Shown: piece after piece, positions 21,301-30,802 of the stretch
How positions within the stretch are numbered: position 1 is the stretch's first letter
How the letters are laid out: each line of letters begins with the position of its first letter
Source of the DNA: Ovis canadensis
Lineage: Eukaryota; Chordata; Mammalia; Artiodactyla; Bovidae
DNA length: 64,000 nucleotides
Assembly (NCBI RefSeq): GCF_042477335.2
Contig: NC_091246.1
Coordinates: forward strand, 214,395,501-214,459,500
Direction: 5' to 3'
Translations under genes and position numbers: made by a program
The notes under the pieces: generated by a model
Databases searched by the model: none
The model's input: only the letters and a program-made list of their open reading frames with translations
Told to the model about the DNA's origin: nothing

Positions 21301-24300
21301 CCTTTACCCCTTGTTTCCTTTAGTAGGATTTTGGCTCCAGCCCTGCTTTTGTCCCCTCTGCTTTTCCTTATTTTCTTTCTCCCGCTTTTCTCACCTTGCC
21401 AGACGCCTGCTGGGAAGACTTCAGGTTAAATGCTGCTTTACCCACGTTAATTAACTACCTGTTTCGAAAAGTGTCAAGTTGGGAGACATCTTAGGTATTC
21501 GTGTATAATATAAATGAGATGATTATGTTAATAATCTGTAGGAATGTGCTTTCATTTCTGTAAATTCTCTTGAAGCTCAGTTCAGCAATTATAGCTTCTG
21601 AACCGTGCTTTAAAGAACTTGCCAGCTGTTAGTGGAATATGGCATATCTAAAATAACATGGCTAAATAATATCTGCTCTCTTCTCTGCTCAACACAATGC
21701 TTTATTTCTTCCTGAACTCTGCCTCTAGTTTTTGCCTAGGAATATTTGTAAGGGGAAGTGCCAGTGGAATTCAAGCTGGGGCAGGGAAATTCTGCTTTGT
21801 CTTATCTGAGGTCCTTTTCTGAAGCTCTGTTTACCCAAGCCCTGGTGCGCAGAATTGCTGGAAAGTACTGGGCTCTCTCGCCCTTTTGTGAACCTGAGAA
21901 CAATAGACATAAGTCAAAGAAAAGGTCGATTTAGAATTGTTGTACTATTTGTTATCTTTTCCTAAAATTTATTTTTTCAATTTTTAATTGTGGTAGAATC
22001 GATATAACATAAAATTTACTATTGTAACCATTTTTAGGTGGACAGGTCAGTAGTTACGTATATTCACATTATGGTGCAACCAATCTTCAAAACTTTCGCC
22101 TTGCATCATCAAATATTTCTACCTGTCAAACAACAACTCTGGATCCACCTTGTCTCTGGCAGCCAGCATTCTACTCTCTGCCTCCTGAGTCTGACTACTC
22201 TAGGTAGCTCATATAAGTGGAATCTTACAGCATCTGTCCTTTTGGTGACTGGATTATTTCACTTAGCATAATATCTTCACGCTTCATACATGTTGTACCA
22301 TGTGTCAGAAGTTCTTTTTTCAAGGCTGACTAATATTCCATTGTATGTATGTACCACATTTTCTTCAATCAATGGGCGATTGAATTGTTTCCATCTTTTA
22401 CCTATTGCAAATAATGCAGCTATGAACACAAGAGTACAAATATCTCCTTGAGATCCTGCTTTCAATTCAGAATCTGCCTGCAATGCAGGAGACACAGGAG
22501 ATGCAGTTTCAATCCCTGGATCAGGAAGATCCCCTGGAGGAGAAAATGGCAACCTGCTCTCTTATTCTTGCCTGGAAAACTCCATGGACAGAGGAACCTG
22601 GCAAGCTACAATCCACGGGGTCGCAAAGAGTCAGACACAACTGAGCATATGGCACATCCAGGAGTAGAATTGCTGAATCGTGTTGTAATTCTAGCTTCAA
22701 CTTTTTGAGGAACCATCATTTCCAGAGCAAGTACAGCATTTTCCATTCCCTCCAATAGTGAATAAGAGTTCCAATTTCTCCACATTCTCACCAACACTTG
22801 CTATTTTCTGTATACCCTTTAAAAATATTTTTTAAACAAGTTTCTCATTATCAGTGAATGCTGGGCTGGATGGGGGCCTGGCTTGCTCTCTTCTTAAAAT
22901 CTTAGAAGGCTGGTGGCCCACTGACTGTCATTCCTCTTGTCTGTCTCCCCCGTAACATCGCTTATAAAACGCATGTCTGGGCACTAATAAAAAACCACTA
23001 TAGATCTTTGCTGAGGGGAATACCTCCTCCAGTAGTCAGAAATATCCAACAGTACCCCAGTGTCTTTCCACAATTGTTTTTGGGCATTTGTACTACCTGA
23101 TTATTTTGTACGAGGTAGAAATAACATTTACCTAGAACTTTAAAAATTACGAGGAGGTTTTATGGCCCTTATCTGATCCTCATGACAATATAGTAAGCTC
23201 ACTTTGGAGATGCAAAAGTCAAGACCTTGAGTTAGTAGTATTTCTAAAATCCTTGTAGACAGTAAATGGTGGAGTCTGGGTTGGAGCTCACGTCTTCAGA
23301 TTCCAAGCGTCACAGACCACCAGACACTGCCTCTCCTCTCCACTTAAGAAGGGTTTGCAACTTCTGGAAGCTGTCATTGACTTTGATGCCTGGGCCACCG
23401 TGTCCTATATATTCTCCTTATTTCTGTGCCCCAGAGATTCTATTTCTTCAGTAAGGCAGTGAAACAGGGATTTCAGTCAAGAAGCCCAGACCCCTCCTTA
23501 TCTCCCAATTCCTATGATATTTGCCGTTGTTGTTGTTCAGTCGCTCGGTTGTTTCTGACTCTTTGTGACCCCATGGAGACGCCAGGCTTCCCTGTCCTTC
23601 ACTGTCTCCCAGAGTTTGCTCAAGCTCATGTCCATTGAGTCAATGATTCGGTCCAACCATCTCGCTGTGGGTATTTGATTTCTTCTTAAAGGATTCTATG
23701 ACAAATACGAATGAACCACCACAGACAGGCCATTATAGATCTTTGATGGGACAGGTCTTCTACCAGCAAATAAAAAAAAAAAGAGGCTCATATATCCCAG
23801 TATTTTTCTAGGTAATTTCATTCCCTTTTTTGGTCCAGGAAAACAGATACGACATCTCCATGTTGCAAGGTTTGCATTCAAAGTTCACAGGGTCTTGGGC
23901 TACTGAGGGCTGTCTCCTTAGAACCCTCTGACCACAGTGTGGTACTGACTTTACCACTAATGGAAGGTGGAACTCTAAGATGAGAATTACTGGCAATCCT
24001 TAATACTCTATGTAGAGACTGGAAAATTGAATTGACAAAGATTGCTTCACTTCTGTGTCTCTTACAGTATCAGGTGTTGAAAAGTTAGCATAACATTCAT
24101 CACTAAGACTTCTCCATAAAAAGACTGAAAATGTTGCCACCATGTGTCAAACTCATTGAAGCTAGTTAGCAGTGTTTTTAGGTTCTCAGTGGTAAGCTTT
24201 GAGAGAGCACACAAAGACAGAATCACACCAACTGTTCCAGGAGTGTTCCATTTCTGGTATATTTACAACCACCAGAGACTAGTAATTAATCTCTATGTAT

Positions 24301-27300
24301 TTACAAAATGAAAAATTTGTATAAATCATGATAAATACTATACTGTGTGATAGACAACTTGGCAATCACTAAGTAGGGGAAATAGAACTATATATAGCCT
24401 CATTTGAAACTTCTCTGGAAATTAGAATAGCTATAAGAAGTCTAATGTTTCGAATGCTGACATTCTTTCCATTTGAACTCTTTCCATATCAACCCCTGTA
24501 TCCCATTCCAAGCTCCATCCTCCCACACAGATGCCAGGGCCTTAATCAATCTTGTTGAGTGCTTGCCTGTAAATATATGCCTATAGGAAACTTTCTGGGC
24601 CCAGGAAAGAAGTTATTAAGCATGCATGAGGTCTTTAACAATGTAAATTACACACTACTAGCAAAGAGATTTTTTATTATTTTGACTAGAAGGAAACTTT
24701 AGGCTGAGAAGAAGGACAGCAGAGGAATTGGCTCTCTATGGCTTTGCAGTATAGTGTTGAAAGGAGGCAGAAGAATAATCAGGAGGTCGACCCCTAGAGA
24801 TAGGGACATTTAGGGAAATCATTTCATCTTTTCAGAAAGGACCAAACTCATAAGCTAAGTATCACAGCTGTGTGCTTCTCAAAGATGTTATATTTCCTAT
24901 TCCTATCTACTTATCCATTGTAATTCCTGGTGTAATCATTTTAAAAATCACAAGTTCTTTTGTCAATGAAGAAAAGGAAACTGGAAAAGATTCTTTCCCA
25001 CCCAATAGGCAGATTTAAGGAGATGGAACTATATAAAATTAAGTTTGACCATGAGAAGAAAGAATCTTGGTCTGGAGTGAGTTTCAAGAAATAAAAAATG
25101 AGTGCAAGAACCCATCTGAATAGAAAATGTAGCCTGGAGCTGCTTCATGCAAACCAAATAACGGCTAAGACCCCACATGGACAAGTTAGCAGAGTTTCTT
25201 TCAAAGAAACACAGATACACATGGGAATTAAGAATAATTAAAAGCAATTCATATCTCTACCAGAGACTCCCAAAGAACTACAAAAAGGAGTGAGCTGCTA
25301 AATTTTAGCAACTCTTTCTCCAGGGTGCGTGTTTTAATTTCACTCACTCACGGCAACTGCCCTGAATCCTTCCTTTCTTGCTACTCTTCTTTCTGATTTC
25401 CTTAATGGAATTTTTCTCTCCAAAAATCGCCTCCCTGACTCTCTTCTCCTTCTTGTAATTTCCTCTTCTTTCTGCAGACAGCTCTTGTACCCCTTTCCAG
25501 AGGCTTCTCTGGTGGCTCAGGGGTAAAGAAGCTGCCTGCCCAATGAAGGAGACAAGTGTCCAATCCCTGGGTCAGGAAGATCCCCTGGAGAAGGAAATGG
25601 CAATCCACTCCAGTTATTCTTGCCTGGGAAATCCCATGGACAGAGGAGCCTGGCGGGTCACAAAGAGTCACACATGATTTAGCGATTGAACAACAAAAAC
25701 AACAACTTCTTTCCAGGGTAAGTGATTAAAACCAGATTTATTCCTTGCAGTTATTTAACCCTTCCTACCCATCAAATCAGTTCTGGAGACAGAAACAGGA
25801 ACTAGGAACCAGGAACTAGGGCAGATGTAGAATCTTTCAGGAAGAGAGAGAGAATGTAAAACTCAGTAGTGAGAGGAGAGGAGGCAAAAAGCTTGCAAAT
25901 ATGTTCAATTTAAAGTTCTAAGTCCTACCATTGCTGTATGGAACCCTACCACCACTTATTACCTCTCGTGCTTTTCATTTTGAATGTCACTGTGCCTAAA
26001 TCCACTTTACCCGAACACCACACGGTCACACATTAGGATTCAGTGGGACAGTACAGGAGCAGGAAAAAAACAAAAGCAGAATCTAAAACAAGATCTGTCA
26101 CTAGTCAAGGGAAGAAGTACGGGAACTGACGCTCCTGAAAATGTAGTCTGGCTGCCCTAGGGGATGAAGGAATGGTGGATCCAGGTAGGTGGTGGCTAAG
26201 GGGATTTTCACGGTGTCTCGTGTAGAACCCAAGGGGAACTAGTGGGGTAAGTCATCAGGTGGCTAAAATATAGCAGTAGGGAATCTAGGGTGGGGAATAC
26301 TTAGACTGTCAGTAGGGTATGAAAGGAGATTTATTACATGGTCAATAAACACAGCCAATACAGTTAGACTTCAGTTAGTGTTTCTGATCTCAGGGAAGGG
26401 TCTTCGGAGAGCAAGGCTGAGACCTTAGACATCATCTAGTTCTGAAGGGTTTCCAATGCAGTCAGGGGACATGGTGATAGGTACGGAGAAGGGTGTCTTT
26501 TCCTGTTCTGAAAATCTATGAGCTTGTGAAAGATAAATACATTTAAAGAAAAATAAGAGGGAAGCAATAAGAGGAGTATGAAGAAAGGGCTATGTAAGAA
26601 AAAAAAAGCGGGGGAGAGATAATCTAGTCATGATGCTCAAGAAAGACCTACAGAGAACTTGGCACTTGAGGTTTTGAGGTGGTGCAGAATTTCAACAGAG
26701 ATAAGAAATGAGACATCCCAGGTACAGGGCGTATCTTGAGAAAATACAGAGAGGCTGAGGAACATGGGGTACATCTGGGGAACTGTGGGAGAACTGGAGT
26801 TTGACTATAATCTAGGGTGGGACCAAGAAAATATGATGCGGGAAAGGTGGGGTTAGGTCCTTATTGTAGAGAATCTGAAAACTACACTGAGCAGTGTACC
26901 CTAATGCAGTGGGCAACCAAGAGTCAGTGAGGGTTTTCAGCAGGATCATGATCATGGTCCTGCTCTACAAAAGTTCACCGTGAAGTCAGGGAGATCAGCT
27001 GGGATTAAGGATTAGTGAGAGGAAGGAAAATTCATTAGAAGATGACAATAGTCCATTTCAGAGTTAATAAAACTGAAATAGAGTGATGATGTTAGAAGTG
27101 CAACTTGGTCATTATTTGAGAGAAGAGTCAAAGATGCTTGTCGGAATTTACATATGGGGCTCGTGATAAGACAGAATGATGAAAATCAAAACAGCCTTAT
27201 TAGTGGAGGAGATGATGAAACTGGATTTGAGTATATTGAGTCTGAAGTATCAGCAGATGACCCAGGTATAGGTGTTCAGTGGGAAGTTAGAAAGATGGTC

Positions 27301-28565
27301 TGGAACTCAGAGGATGGATTTGGACAAAATAGCAAACCCTCTGGATTGTTAGATTTATTTTTAACACCAGATATCTGTCTCTGCATTTCCCACCTACAGA
27401 TCCAAGTTGGACAGAAGGCAGCAAATGCATTGAAAGCAAAGCATGGAACCAATTATAGAGTTGGATCGAGTGCAGATATTTTATGTAAGTATCTTTTTTT
27501 TTTTTTGCTTCTTCAATAGTATCTGAGGCACAAAAGAAATCAGTGGACTTTGGAGTGGGGTGGGGTGGACAGGATAAAAGCATTCCATGGATCAACAGGA
27601 AGTTGTACAAATCAAAATGATCAAGGATAAAAGGCAGTCTGTACAAATCCAGAATTGTGCTCTCTAGGGATAAGGTGCAAGCTAACTAAGAGTAAAAATT
27701 AATACACTGGCTCAGATCAGTACTCCCTCTGGCTTCAGTTATAAAATGCTAGCCATGAGAAGGTACAGGAGTTAACAGGAAAGACCGTTTCCAATGACCC
27801 TTATCAGTTGATTTAGTTCCCAGAGGACCATCAGGCTAAGAAAGCAAAAGAGGTGGGGCCTGGAGTTTTTTTTTTTTTTTTTAAACAATTTAGTTGAAAG
27901 AACCGTGCATTTCTTTCCCAATCCTCAGCTACCACCTCCTCCAAGCACTGAAGAACCAACAAGATGATATTCTCCTAATATTTGTCCTATAGGTCATTTT
28001 GTTTCTGTCCTTGATATGTCAGTTGACTCTTACTGTCTAATATGAGATTGTCTTGTCTTTGATTCAGCTGAGAAATTTTAACCAAACCTCTGTTAGGTGC
28101 TCGGCATAATGCCAGGTATTGTGGGGATGGTAAGTGGAGACAGAAGCCGAAAATACCACAGAGAGAAAGAAGGCAGCTATCCATAGATCCTAATATGAAA
28201 GAGTTGATTTTGCTAGGCTGAACCTTTAGTCCCATAAATGGCTATAGATATCTATCTTTTCCCAGGGTAACTTCTAACTCTGCCTCCATGTTTTATTTGT
28301 AGATGCTACATCAGGATCCTCGAGAGACTGGGCTCGGGACATTGGGATCCCCTTTTCATACACATTTGAACTGAGGGACAATGGTACCTATGGATTTGTC
28401 CTGCCAGAAACTCAGATTCAGGCCACTTGTGAGGAAACCATGGAGGCTGTGCTTTCAGTCCTGGATGATGTATATGAGAAATACTGGTACACAAACAGTG
28501 CCATAAAGGCTAAATCTACTGCTCTGGTGCTGAGCTTGCTGATGTCCATCATGTCTCTTCTCTAA
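9262..28565 (+). CDS. CPO: carboxypeptidase O, exons 2-9 (5' end missing)
   Basis: CPO is an M14A zinc metallocarboxypeptidase on the brush border of intestinal epithelium, GPI-anchored, that removes acidic C-terminal residues from peptides. Joined exons are 9262-9361, 11328-11429, 14947-15051, 16151-16261, 17670-17760, 21055-21257, 27400-27484 and 28303-28565, giving 352 residues plus one split codon; the whole protein is normally about 374. Visible family positions in CPA numbering: zinc ligands His69 and Glu72 (HAREW, 15001-15012), His196 (MHSYG, 21186-21188); Arg71; Arg127 (17682-17684); Asn144-Arg145 (17733-17738); Tyr248 (split codon 27484/28303-28304); catalytic Glu270 (FELRD, 28368-28370). 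Position 255 is Arg (28323-28325), which fits acidic specificity. The usual long activation propeptide is absent, as known for CPO. The C-terminus is hydrophobic ([14 protein letters not shown]), fitting a GPI signal. N-glycosylation sequons occur in exons 6, 7 and 9. No frameshift or stop interrupts the frame. Confidence 0.96.
10180..10385 (+). repeat. MIR SINE remnant
   Basis: Ordered MIR blocks: 'ctctgtgaccttgtccaa', 'ctcagtttccttatacatg', 'gtgagagtaaatgaaatag'. Confidence 0.7.
10565..10640. repeat. local direct and inverted repeats
   Basis: A 'gacacagaaattt' block occurs twice (near 10570 and 10624). Between them TTTGTCTCA (10581-10589) and TGAGACAAA (10594-10602) form a perfect 9-bp stem with a 4-base loop, followed by a second TTGAGACAAAA. 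Confidence 0.75.
11328..11429 (+). CDS. CPO: CPO exon 3
   Basis: Acceptor CTGTTTCAG, donor GTGAGT. It contains 34 codons in phase 0 at both ends, starting [12 protein letters not shown] and ending RPMYYLK. Confidence 0.95.
11660..11877 (-). mobile_element. Bov-tA SINE
   Basis: Antisense copy, diverged: the 'cagtcatgtccaactctttg' block to the complement of the tRNA-like head near 11870. Confidence 0.88.
12151..12562 (-). mobile_element. BovB 3' end, antisense, with target-site duplication
   Basis: It begins with the CAGTTCAGTTCAGTC pentamer tail and ends in the 'gctcagctttct' part of the BovB C-terminal coding region. TTAACACATT is directly repeated at 12141-12150 and 12563-12572. A small local rearrangement at 12188-12245 repeats 'ggatgtcat' and 'gcctccctgt'. 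Confidence 0.92.
12807..12953 (+). repeat. MER20/MER58-like hAT-Charlie remnant
   Basis: The pattern 'ccagtgatttttcaatgctgg ... gatgcctgggtcccattcacag ... cagggttgacaactgctg' matches the general form of short non-autonomous hAT-Charlie elements, with imperfect terminal inverted repeats. Confidence 0.55.
12957..13375 (+). repeat. MER5A DNA transposon split by a SINE
   Basis: The MER5A body ('ggaccagcagcatcaacatt', 'gggaacttgttagaaatgca', 'ctgaatcagaaactctgggg', 'ctgtgctttaacaagccctc') runs to 13144 and resumes at 13357 with 'caagtttcaggaccac'. Confidence 0.85.
13145..13356 (+). mobile_element. Bov-tA SINE inside MER5A
   Basis: Sense copy flanked by CAAGTTTCAG at 13135-13144 and 13357-13366, a perfect 10-bp target-site duplication made from MER5A sequence. 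Confidence 0.95.
14278..14504 (-). mobile_element. Bov-tA SINE
   Basis: Antisense copy flanked by TTAAATGTAG at 14268-14277 and 14505-14514, a perfect 10-bp target-site duplication. Confidence 0.94.
14947..15051 (+). CDS. CPO: CPO exon 4 (zinc-binding HxxE exon)
   Basis: Acceptor TGTCCCCTCCAG, donor GTAAGT. 35 codons, phase 0 at both ends. It carries [12 protein letters not shown] with zinc ligands His (15001-15003) and Glu (15010-15012) and the substrate-binding Arg (15007-15009). Confidence 0.97.
15074..15287 (-). mobile_element. Bov-tA SINE beside the exon 4 donor
   Basis: Antisense copy. Its first recognisable base is about 22 bases after the exon 4 splice donor. It runs from 'cttcatgtctgactctttgc' to 'ctgagacaccaggtgg'. 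Confidence 0.9.
15505..15690 (+). repeat. MIR SINE remnant
   Basis: A diverged MIR with 'ggagtcagagatgagtttgaatcc', 'tttttcacctgcaaaaagtgc' and 'gtgtggattaagagattaac' in order. Confidence 0.6.
15808..16018 (+). repeat. MER5A DNA transposon
   Basis: Starts 'tagttctcaaagtgtagttcc' and keeps 'gggaacttgttaaaatgcaa' and 'ctccaggtgattctgatgca' of MER5A; the middle is diverged. Confidence 0.8.
16151..16261 (+). CDS. CPO: CPO exon 5
   Basis: Acceptor ATTAAATGTCCAG has a short pyrimidine tract; donor GTGAGT. 37 codons, phase 0 at both ends, including [12 protein letters not shown], the conserved M14 core strand and loop. Confidence 0.96.
16262..17669 (+). other. CPO: CPO intron 5
   Basis: 1,408 bases with one antisense CHR SINE. 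16262-16730 and 17000-17669 show no recognisable repeat or gene. Confidence 0.85.
16731..16998 (-). mobile_element. CHR-2 type SINE
   Basis: Antisense: a T-run then GGCTGCGTTGGGTCTTCGTT, the complement of the CHR-2 3' end, through to CACCAGGGAAATCC, the complement of the tRNA-like head. Confidence 0.9.
17670..17760 (+). CDS. CPO: CPO exon 6
   Basis: Acceptor CCCTGTTACAG, donor GTAAGT at 17761. It ends in phase 1 (the first base of a Ser codon). It carries Arg127-equivalent in LWRKSR and the Asn144-Arg145 pair in DLNRNF, both used for binding the peptide carboxylate. An NGT sequon is present. Confidence 0.96.
17761..17796 (+). promoter_or_regulatory. CPO: tandem splice donors after exon 6
   Basis: The donor A|GTAAGTA at 17761 is repeated as A|GTAAGTA at 17791, 30 bases downstream. 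Using the second would extend exon 6 by 30 bases with no stop and no phase change, adding ten residues ([10 protein letters not shown] by translation). Use of the second site is inference only. Confidence 0.6.
18092..18818 (-). mobile_element. old BovB 3' portion, antisense
   Basis: Antisense BovB 3' coding region and tail, more diverged than the 19651 copy (for example 'ttcagcttcagcatcagtcc', 'ctgcagtcagcatccacagtg'). It is 5' truncated near 18818 and frameshifted. Confidence 0.9.
18985..19150 (+). repeat. MIR SINE remnant
   Basis: MIR blocks: 'gtgtgtgatcttggaaaaag', 'agctttagttttctc', 'gaggttgtcatggggattcaataag'. Confidence 0.65.
19165..19637. repeat. possible LTR or other unclassified repeat
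   Basis: The stretch from 'gttgagaattgtgttttatt' to 'tttactgatatggcaggaaat' has the feel of an interspersed LTR-type repeat I have seen in artiodactyl DNA, but I cannot name the family. A young BovB is inserted at its right end. Confidence 0.3.
19651..20470 (+). mobile_element. young 5'-truncated BovB LINE, sense
   Basis: Starts inside the reverse transcriptase just before [15 protein letters not shown] and runs to the pentamer tail (GAACTGAACTGAACTGA at its end). ATCCCATTTCTCA is repeated exactly at 19638-19650 and 20471-20483, a perfect 13-bp target-site duplication. Internal stops (for example a TGA near 20067) make the coding region dead. Confidence 0.95.
21055..21257 (+). CDS. CPO: CPO exon 7
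   Basis: Acceptor TATATTTCAG, donor GTAAGC. It starts in phase 1 and ends in phase 0. It carries the third zinc ligand His in FLTMHSYGQ (21186-21188) and an NKS sequon. Confidence 0.97.
21965..22830 (-). mobile_element. L1 LINE 3' end, antisense
   Basis: Typical antisense L1 3' sequence: 'attgtggtagaatcgatataacataaaatttac', 'taatattccattgtatgtatgtaccacattttc', and after a SINE 'ggagtagaattgctgaatc' and 'ccaatttctccacattctcaccaacacttg'. No open frame remains. Confidence 0.88.
22463..22656 (+). mobile_element. Bov-tA SINE nested in L1
   Basis: Sense copy starting just inside the tRNA-like head ('aatctgcctgcaatgcagga') and ending 'gagtcagacacaactgagca'. L1 homology continues on both sides. Confidence 0.9.
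23115..23330 (+). repeat. MIR/L2-like remnant
   Basis: 'ccttatctgatcctcatgac', 'tttggagatgcaaaag' and 'gtggagtctgggttggagctc' are in the order seen in ancient MIR/L2-type repeats. Confidence 0.5.
23527..23668 (-). mobile_element. old BovB 3' scrap, antisense
   Basis: 'ttgttgttcagtcgctcggt' through 'gagtcaatgattcggtccaaccatctc', the older variant also seen at 18092 and 48780. Confidence 0.85.
25503..25708 (+). mobile_element. Bov-tA SINE
   Basis: Sense copy ending in an 'aacaacaaaaacaacaa' tail. CTTTCCAG at 25495-25502 and 25709-25716 forms an 8-bp direct repeat. Confidence 0.9.
27400..27484 (+). CDS. CPO: CPO exon 8
   Basis: Acceptor CCCACCTACAG, donor GTAAGT followed at once by a 13-T run. 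It starts in phase 0 and ends one base into the Tyr248-equivalent codon. It begins [20 protein letters not shown]. Confidence 0.97.
27485..28302 (+). other. CPO: CPO intron 8
   Basis: 818 bases. A T-run at about 27491-27503 follows the donor, and another T-run lies near 27868-27884. No mobile element is recognisable. Confidence 0.85.
28303..28565 (+). CDS. CPO: CPO exon 9 (terminal coding exon)
   Basis: Acceptor TTTATTTGTAG. It completes Tyr248, then [12 protein letters not shown] with Arg at CPA position 255, FELRD with catalytic Glu (28368-28370), an NGT sequon, and a hydrophobic tail before TAA at 28563-28565. The tail fits a GPI attachment signal with small residues upstream. Confidence 0.97.
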
Positions 28566-28695
28566 GTGCATCCTACCCAGGCCTGCTCAGCCCCAGTGAC
28601 ATGGAAATGGCTGCCCAAAAGGTGCTTTTGCAACTATGGAGAAATCAAATAATTTAACTAGAAATACTTTCAATAAAGATGAATCATCTTTGTAT
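28566..28695 (+). other. CPO: CPO 3' UTR
   Basis: Short 3' UTR of about 110-130 bases between the stop codon and the likely cleavage site. Confidence 0.8.
28672..28677 (+). promoter_or_regulatory. CPO: CPO polyadenylation signal AATAAA
   Basis: Canonical AATAAA 107 bases after the stop, followed by GT-rich 'tgtttgttctgctg' at 28700-28714, which fits the downstream element. Confidence 0.9.
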
Positions 28696-28773
28696 TTTCA
28701 TGTTTGTTCTGCTGTAATTAATTTTTATTACTCTAAAAGAGTATAATATTAGTTATTGGTACAGTAATGCTAC

Positions 28774-28945
28774 AACTGAAAGTCACTCAGTCGGGTAAAA
28801 CCCTTTGCAACCTCATGGACTATACAGTCCATGGAATTCTCCAGGCCAGAATACTGGAGTGGGCAGCCTTTCCCTTCTCCAGGGGATCTTCCCAACCCAG
28901 GAATCAAACCCAGGTCTCCTGCACTGCAGGCAGATTCTTTACCAG
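28774..28945 (-). mobile_element. Bov-A type SINE
   Basis: Antisense, slightly shortened copy about 80 bases past the probable CPO cleavage site. Confidence 0.88.
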
Positions 28946-29224
28946 GTACCACTCTACGATTCAGTGGCTCACACATCTATAGGTCGTCTAGGAAGCTCTG
29001 ATCTTGCCTGTGCTCGCAGAAACTGATCTGTGGTCAGTTTCAAGGCAGCTGCCTCAGGGTCTGGAAAGCGTTTTCCCCTCTAAATTCTTTGAAAATTTTG
29101 CTTGTGCCTTTGACCCAAGTTTACTCTTAATTTTATGTAACTGTGTTAGTAGCAGCAGTCAGAAGATAAAGTTATATAATTTCTCTATAGCTGTTGCTCG
29201 TTTTACTTATTTATTTAATATTTT

Positions 29225-30467
29225 ACTTATTAAAAAAATTTTTTTTGAGAATCTACAAGGTACATTTTGCTAGGCTCTGGGTTTACAATGGTGAATAAAG
29301 TGGATATGGTCCCTGTTCTTGTAGAATTTCTGTTCCAGTGGGTGAGATTGAGTGGAATGGACAGCATTGCTTACCAGGCAAATCTCCTTTCTGGAGAGCC
29401 ATTATAATCAAGAACACAAATATATGAACTAACCATAGCAGCTTGTAGCAGGGGCTAGGAAAGAAATAAAGAGTAAGTAGAGAGGTAAGTAAGGGCCAGA
29501 TTGTATGTTTCCAGGTACACAGCCATTTAATGGTGCCATCTTGTCCATGACACTTTACATGCTCTTCAGGTAGCACCTATGACTGTTATTTCCTATGTAT
29601 CTCTATGTGACCCCTTGAAATGATGCTAAGCACTTGTCAGGCTTTGAACAAATGTTGTCGCTGTGACCGACTGACAAGGCATCCTTGGGTGTTCAGTCAC
29701 CCATTTCTGAATTTCCTTGTTGATCACAGTCACAATACACTTCTTGGTTGTAACCCTTTTATTGCCTTTCTTTGTCCTTCTTCTTTTTTTGTGTTTTGCC
29801 AGTGTGTGGCTTATAAGGGTCAGAAAGGAAAATGTCAGGGGCAGTGGGGCTTAATGAATCAGAGAACAGCTATTTACATAAAAATGCCCGCTTCACAATT
29901 GTGGCATTGTCAGGGAGCAAATGGTTGGGTTTCATCAATGGTCAGCATGTGAAGGAAGAAAACTAGTATGGTCACCAATGCCATATCCTAGAAAAGACCT
30001 GAGGCCTGAGACTCAGTTTATTAGCTTTTATACAGCCCATGTTTTAGTTTCTAAGGCTGTCTGTTAACAAGTTGGACCTCTGAGTACTTTAGGAGCTACA
30101 AAGCTCAATTCGTGTCTAAAGATTGAGTCCATGGCCAAATAAAGCTGGTAGGGAATGGATGAAAATGCAAGCCATCAGGTTGCCTGAAACCTCCCACAGG
30201 GATCTTTCCAAAAGTTTCAGATGCAATTGTAGCTTTCTCAGGGGCTTCACGTCTATCTGAGGGTATGGGAGACCGAGGGCCAGGACATGTTTTTTACGTC
30301 TTCTGAAAGTGTTTTACTCTGTATGAAAGGATACTAAAAGCAAGACTAGAAGAGTGATGAATGACTACACTCATCATTCTCAAGGATATTTTCAACTTTC
30401 TGGTCTTAAATGGTAATAGTTTGGGAAAACTTCACAACTGATGCAACTAATGCAATTTTGAAAGTAT
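29225..30467. other. no gene seen; one ancient repeat remnant
   Basis: 29250-29350 ('tttgctaggctctgggtttacaatgg ... gtccctgttcttgtagaatttc') resembles an old MIR/L2-type repeat. The rest shows nothing I recognise; the 110-codon frame at 29620-29952 matches no family. Confidence 0.45.
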
Positions 30468-30475
30468 CCTGTACT

Positions 30476-30748
30476 GGAGAAGGAAATGGCAACCCACTCC
30501 AGTATTCTTGCCTAGAGAATCCTATGGACGGAGGAGCCTGGTGGACTGCTGTCCATAGGGTTGCACAGAGTTGGACATGACTGAAGCGAATTAGCATGCA
30601 TGCATGCATGCATTGGAGAAGGAAATGGCAACCCACTCTAGTATTCTTGCCTGGAGAATCCTAGGAACAGAGGAGCCTGGAGGGCTGCCGTCTATGAGGT
30701 CACACAGAGTCAGACACGACTGAAGTAACTTAGCAGCAGCAGCAGCAG
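30476..30748 (+). mobile_element. Bov-A2 SINE (dimer)
   Basis: Two Bov-A monomers head to tail, joined at a (GCAT)n stretch (30594-30612), ending in an (AGC)n run. CCTGTACT repeats at 30468-30475 and 30749-30756. Confidence 0.93.
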
Positions 30749-30802
30749 CCTGTACTGAGGCTTTGCTGGGTTGGAAATTTTATTTTAATCTACTTTAAAG
30801 CT

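Larger units (their letters stand above)
21258..27399 (+). other. CPO: CPO intron 7
   Basis: 6,142 bases, the longest intron with both ends seen. It contains an antisense L1 with a nested Bov-tA, an ancient MIR-like piece, an old BovB scrap and a Bov-tA. 21258-21960, 23670-25494 and 25720-27399 have no feature I can name; 26640-27280 has the look of an ancient repeat but I cannot assign it. Confidence 0.8.

Noticed and set aside
27154..27519. 121-codon frame leading into CPO exon 8
   Set aside because: Only the part from 27400 matches CPO. The upstream part is intron with a good acceptor at its end.
30732..30750. (AGC)n runs (also near 40245 and 44530) as possible CRISPR-like or expansion repeats
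   Set aside because: They are the short tails of Bov-A2 SINEs; there are no spacers and the context is mammalian.
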